The position numbers and the translations under genes were made by a program. The notes under the pieces were generated by a model. The model had not been told where the DNA came from. It saw only the letters and a list, made by a program, of their open reading frames with translations, and made no database searches. Positions 14,200-14,817 of a stretch of DNA of 14,817 nt are shown piece after piece (the stretch's first letter is position 1; the number at the start of each line of letters is the position of its first letter). Location of the stretch: positions 1 through 14,817 of the forward strand of contig JANQGN010000225.1 in assembly GCA_028277295.1 (NCBI GenBank). Reading direction: 5' to 3'. The DNA comes from Rhodospira sp. Its GTDB lineage: Bacteria; Pseudomonadota; Alphaproteobacteria; Rhodospirillales; Rhodospirillaceae.

Positions 14200-14817
14200 T
14201 CAGGCGGCCGACATCTCCTGTTCGGCGACGGCCGACAGCACGGGCGTCGGCGCTCCCTCGGCGTCCTCTGGCGCGCCAACCCGCGCCGCCAGCACCGCCG
14301 ACAGCAGGAACAAGACCCCTTCCAGGGCGAACACCAGCCCGTAGGCGCTGGCCGCCTCGTCCAGCAGCAGGCGCGAGGCATCCGCGGCCAAGGTGCCGAC
14401 GAAACTGCCAGTGGCGAAGGCGACGGCCTGGGCCGCGCCCCACACGCCCATGCGGATGCCCTCGCGGTTGCTCTTTCCGGCCCCGGCCAGGCCCATCATG
14501 GAACTGACGGCGGCCACGGTGAACGCGCCGGTGGCGACACCCATCAGGATTACGTTCAGGCGCAGCGGCCAGATCTCGGTGAGTTGACTGCCCGCCGCAA
14601 GTCCAAGCAGCGACAGGGCCGAGGCGCCGCAGCCGATGATGGTCCACAGCTTCAGGGCCGCCGGACTGCCGCCGCCGAACATCCGGCGGCTGGCCAGGAA
14701 GCCCACCAGGATCATGCCCACCAGGGCGCCGGAATGCTGGCTGGCGGTCAGGCTGGTGGACTCGCCCACCGTGAAGCCGAAGGCGGCGCCGGCGAACGGT
14801 TCCAGGATCAGGTCCTG
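14200..14817 (-). CDS. PucC/LhaA (BCH2)-family transporter, bacteriochlorophyll-associated; 5' end missing
   Basis: The frame is open to the window end, so this is the C-terminal 205 residues of a protein usually about 430-480 aa long. It begins QDLILEPFAG, a hallmark loop of the PucC/BCH2 branch of the major facilitator superfamily, and continues through FTVGES and several hydrophobic helices (for example SGALVGMILVGFLAS, the VILMGVATGAFTVAAVSSMM region and VFALEGVLFLLSAVLAARVG). Members help assemble light-harvesting complexes or move bacteriochlorophyll. Its place directly before bchP matches orf428 (G115) of the Rhodobacter photosynthesis cluster, so bchG may lie just outside the window. 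The 106-nt gap to bchP (14094-14199) shows no clear signal. Confidence 0.88.
   Translation of the reverse strand, partial: QDLILEPFAGAAFGFTVGESTSLTASQHSGALVGMILVGFLASRRMFGGGSPAALKLWTIIGCGASALSLLGLAAGSQLTEIWPLRLNVILMGVATGAFTVAAVSSMMGLAGAGKSNREGIRMGVWGAAQAVAFATGSFVGTLAADASRLLLDEAASAYGLVFALEGVLFLLSAVLAARVGAPEDAEGAPTPVLSAVAEQEMSAA

Noticed and set aside
12675..14507. 610-codon open frame on the + strand across bchP and tspO
   Set aside because: Antisense to clearly recognisable BchP; the translation shows no family motif and has compositional bias.

Overview
The window comes from a GC-rich alphaproteobacterium. The right end carries bacteriochlorophyll genes: a PucC/LhaA-type carrier, geranylgeranyl reductase bchP, and tspO. 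Together with the overall gene set, this suggests a purple non-sulfur phototroph, probably Rhodospirillales. That placement is an inference; no rRNA or other taxonomic marker is present. No tRNA, rRNA, CRISPR array, insertion sequence or phage gene was seen.

Layout. (1) Positions 1-4457, + strand: a polyamine-type ABC importer in the order solute-binding protein (5' end missing), ATPase, permease, permease, followed 61 nt later by an SDR oxidoreductase related to UcpA/FabG. A GC-rich hairpin separates the binding protein from the ATPase. (2) Positions 4458-5252: a small heat-shock protein (Hsp20/IbpA type). Its leader folds into four consecutive hairpins, the last of which sequesters the Shine-Dalgarno and has the hallmarks of a ROSE RNA thermometer. 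The gene is followed by a strong GC-rich terminator. (3) Positions 5330-8037, - strand: a complete bufferin-type RiPP operon bufA-bufB-bufC-bufD. It encodes a DUF2282 four-cysteine precursor with a signal peptide, a DUF692/MNIO multinuclear iron oxidase, a DUF2063 partner protein and a DoxX membrane protein. (4) Positions 8038-8391: a divergent control region with an AT-rich core holding repeated CCATT/AATGG elements. (5) Positions 8392-11177, + strand: a Cu(I)-exporting P1B-1 ATPase (CopA) and a ProX/YbaK-type editing deacylase. (6) Positions 11194-14817, - strand: an apparent operon, read right to left, of PucC-like carrier (5' end missing), bchP, tspO, a 100-aa unrecognised membrane protein and a SAM methyltransferase. 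The last three genes are joined by stop-start overlaps (TGATG).

The most interesting part is the divergent arrangement of the bufferin operon and copA. Bufferins are peptide metallophores made under copper stress. Here the predicted periplasmic copper-sequestering peptide and the cytoplasmic Cu(I) export pump share one intergenic control region. This suggests a single two-compartment copper-defence locus. The family assignments rest on motifs visible in the translations; the joint regulation and the exact peptide chemistry are inferred.
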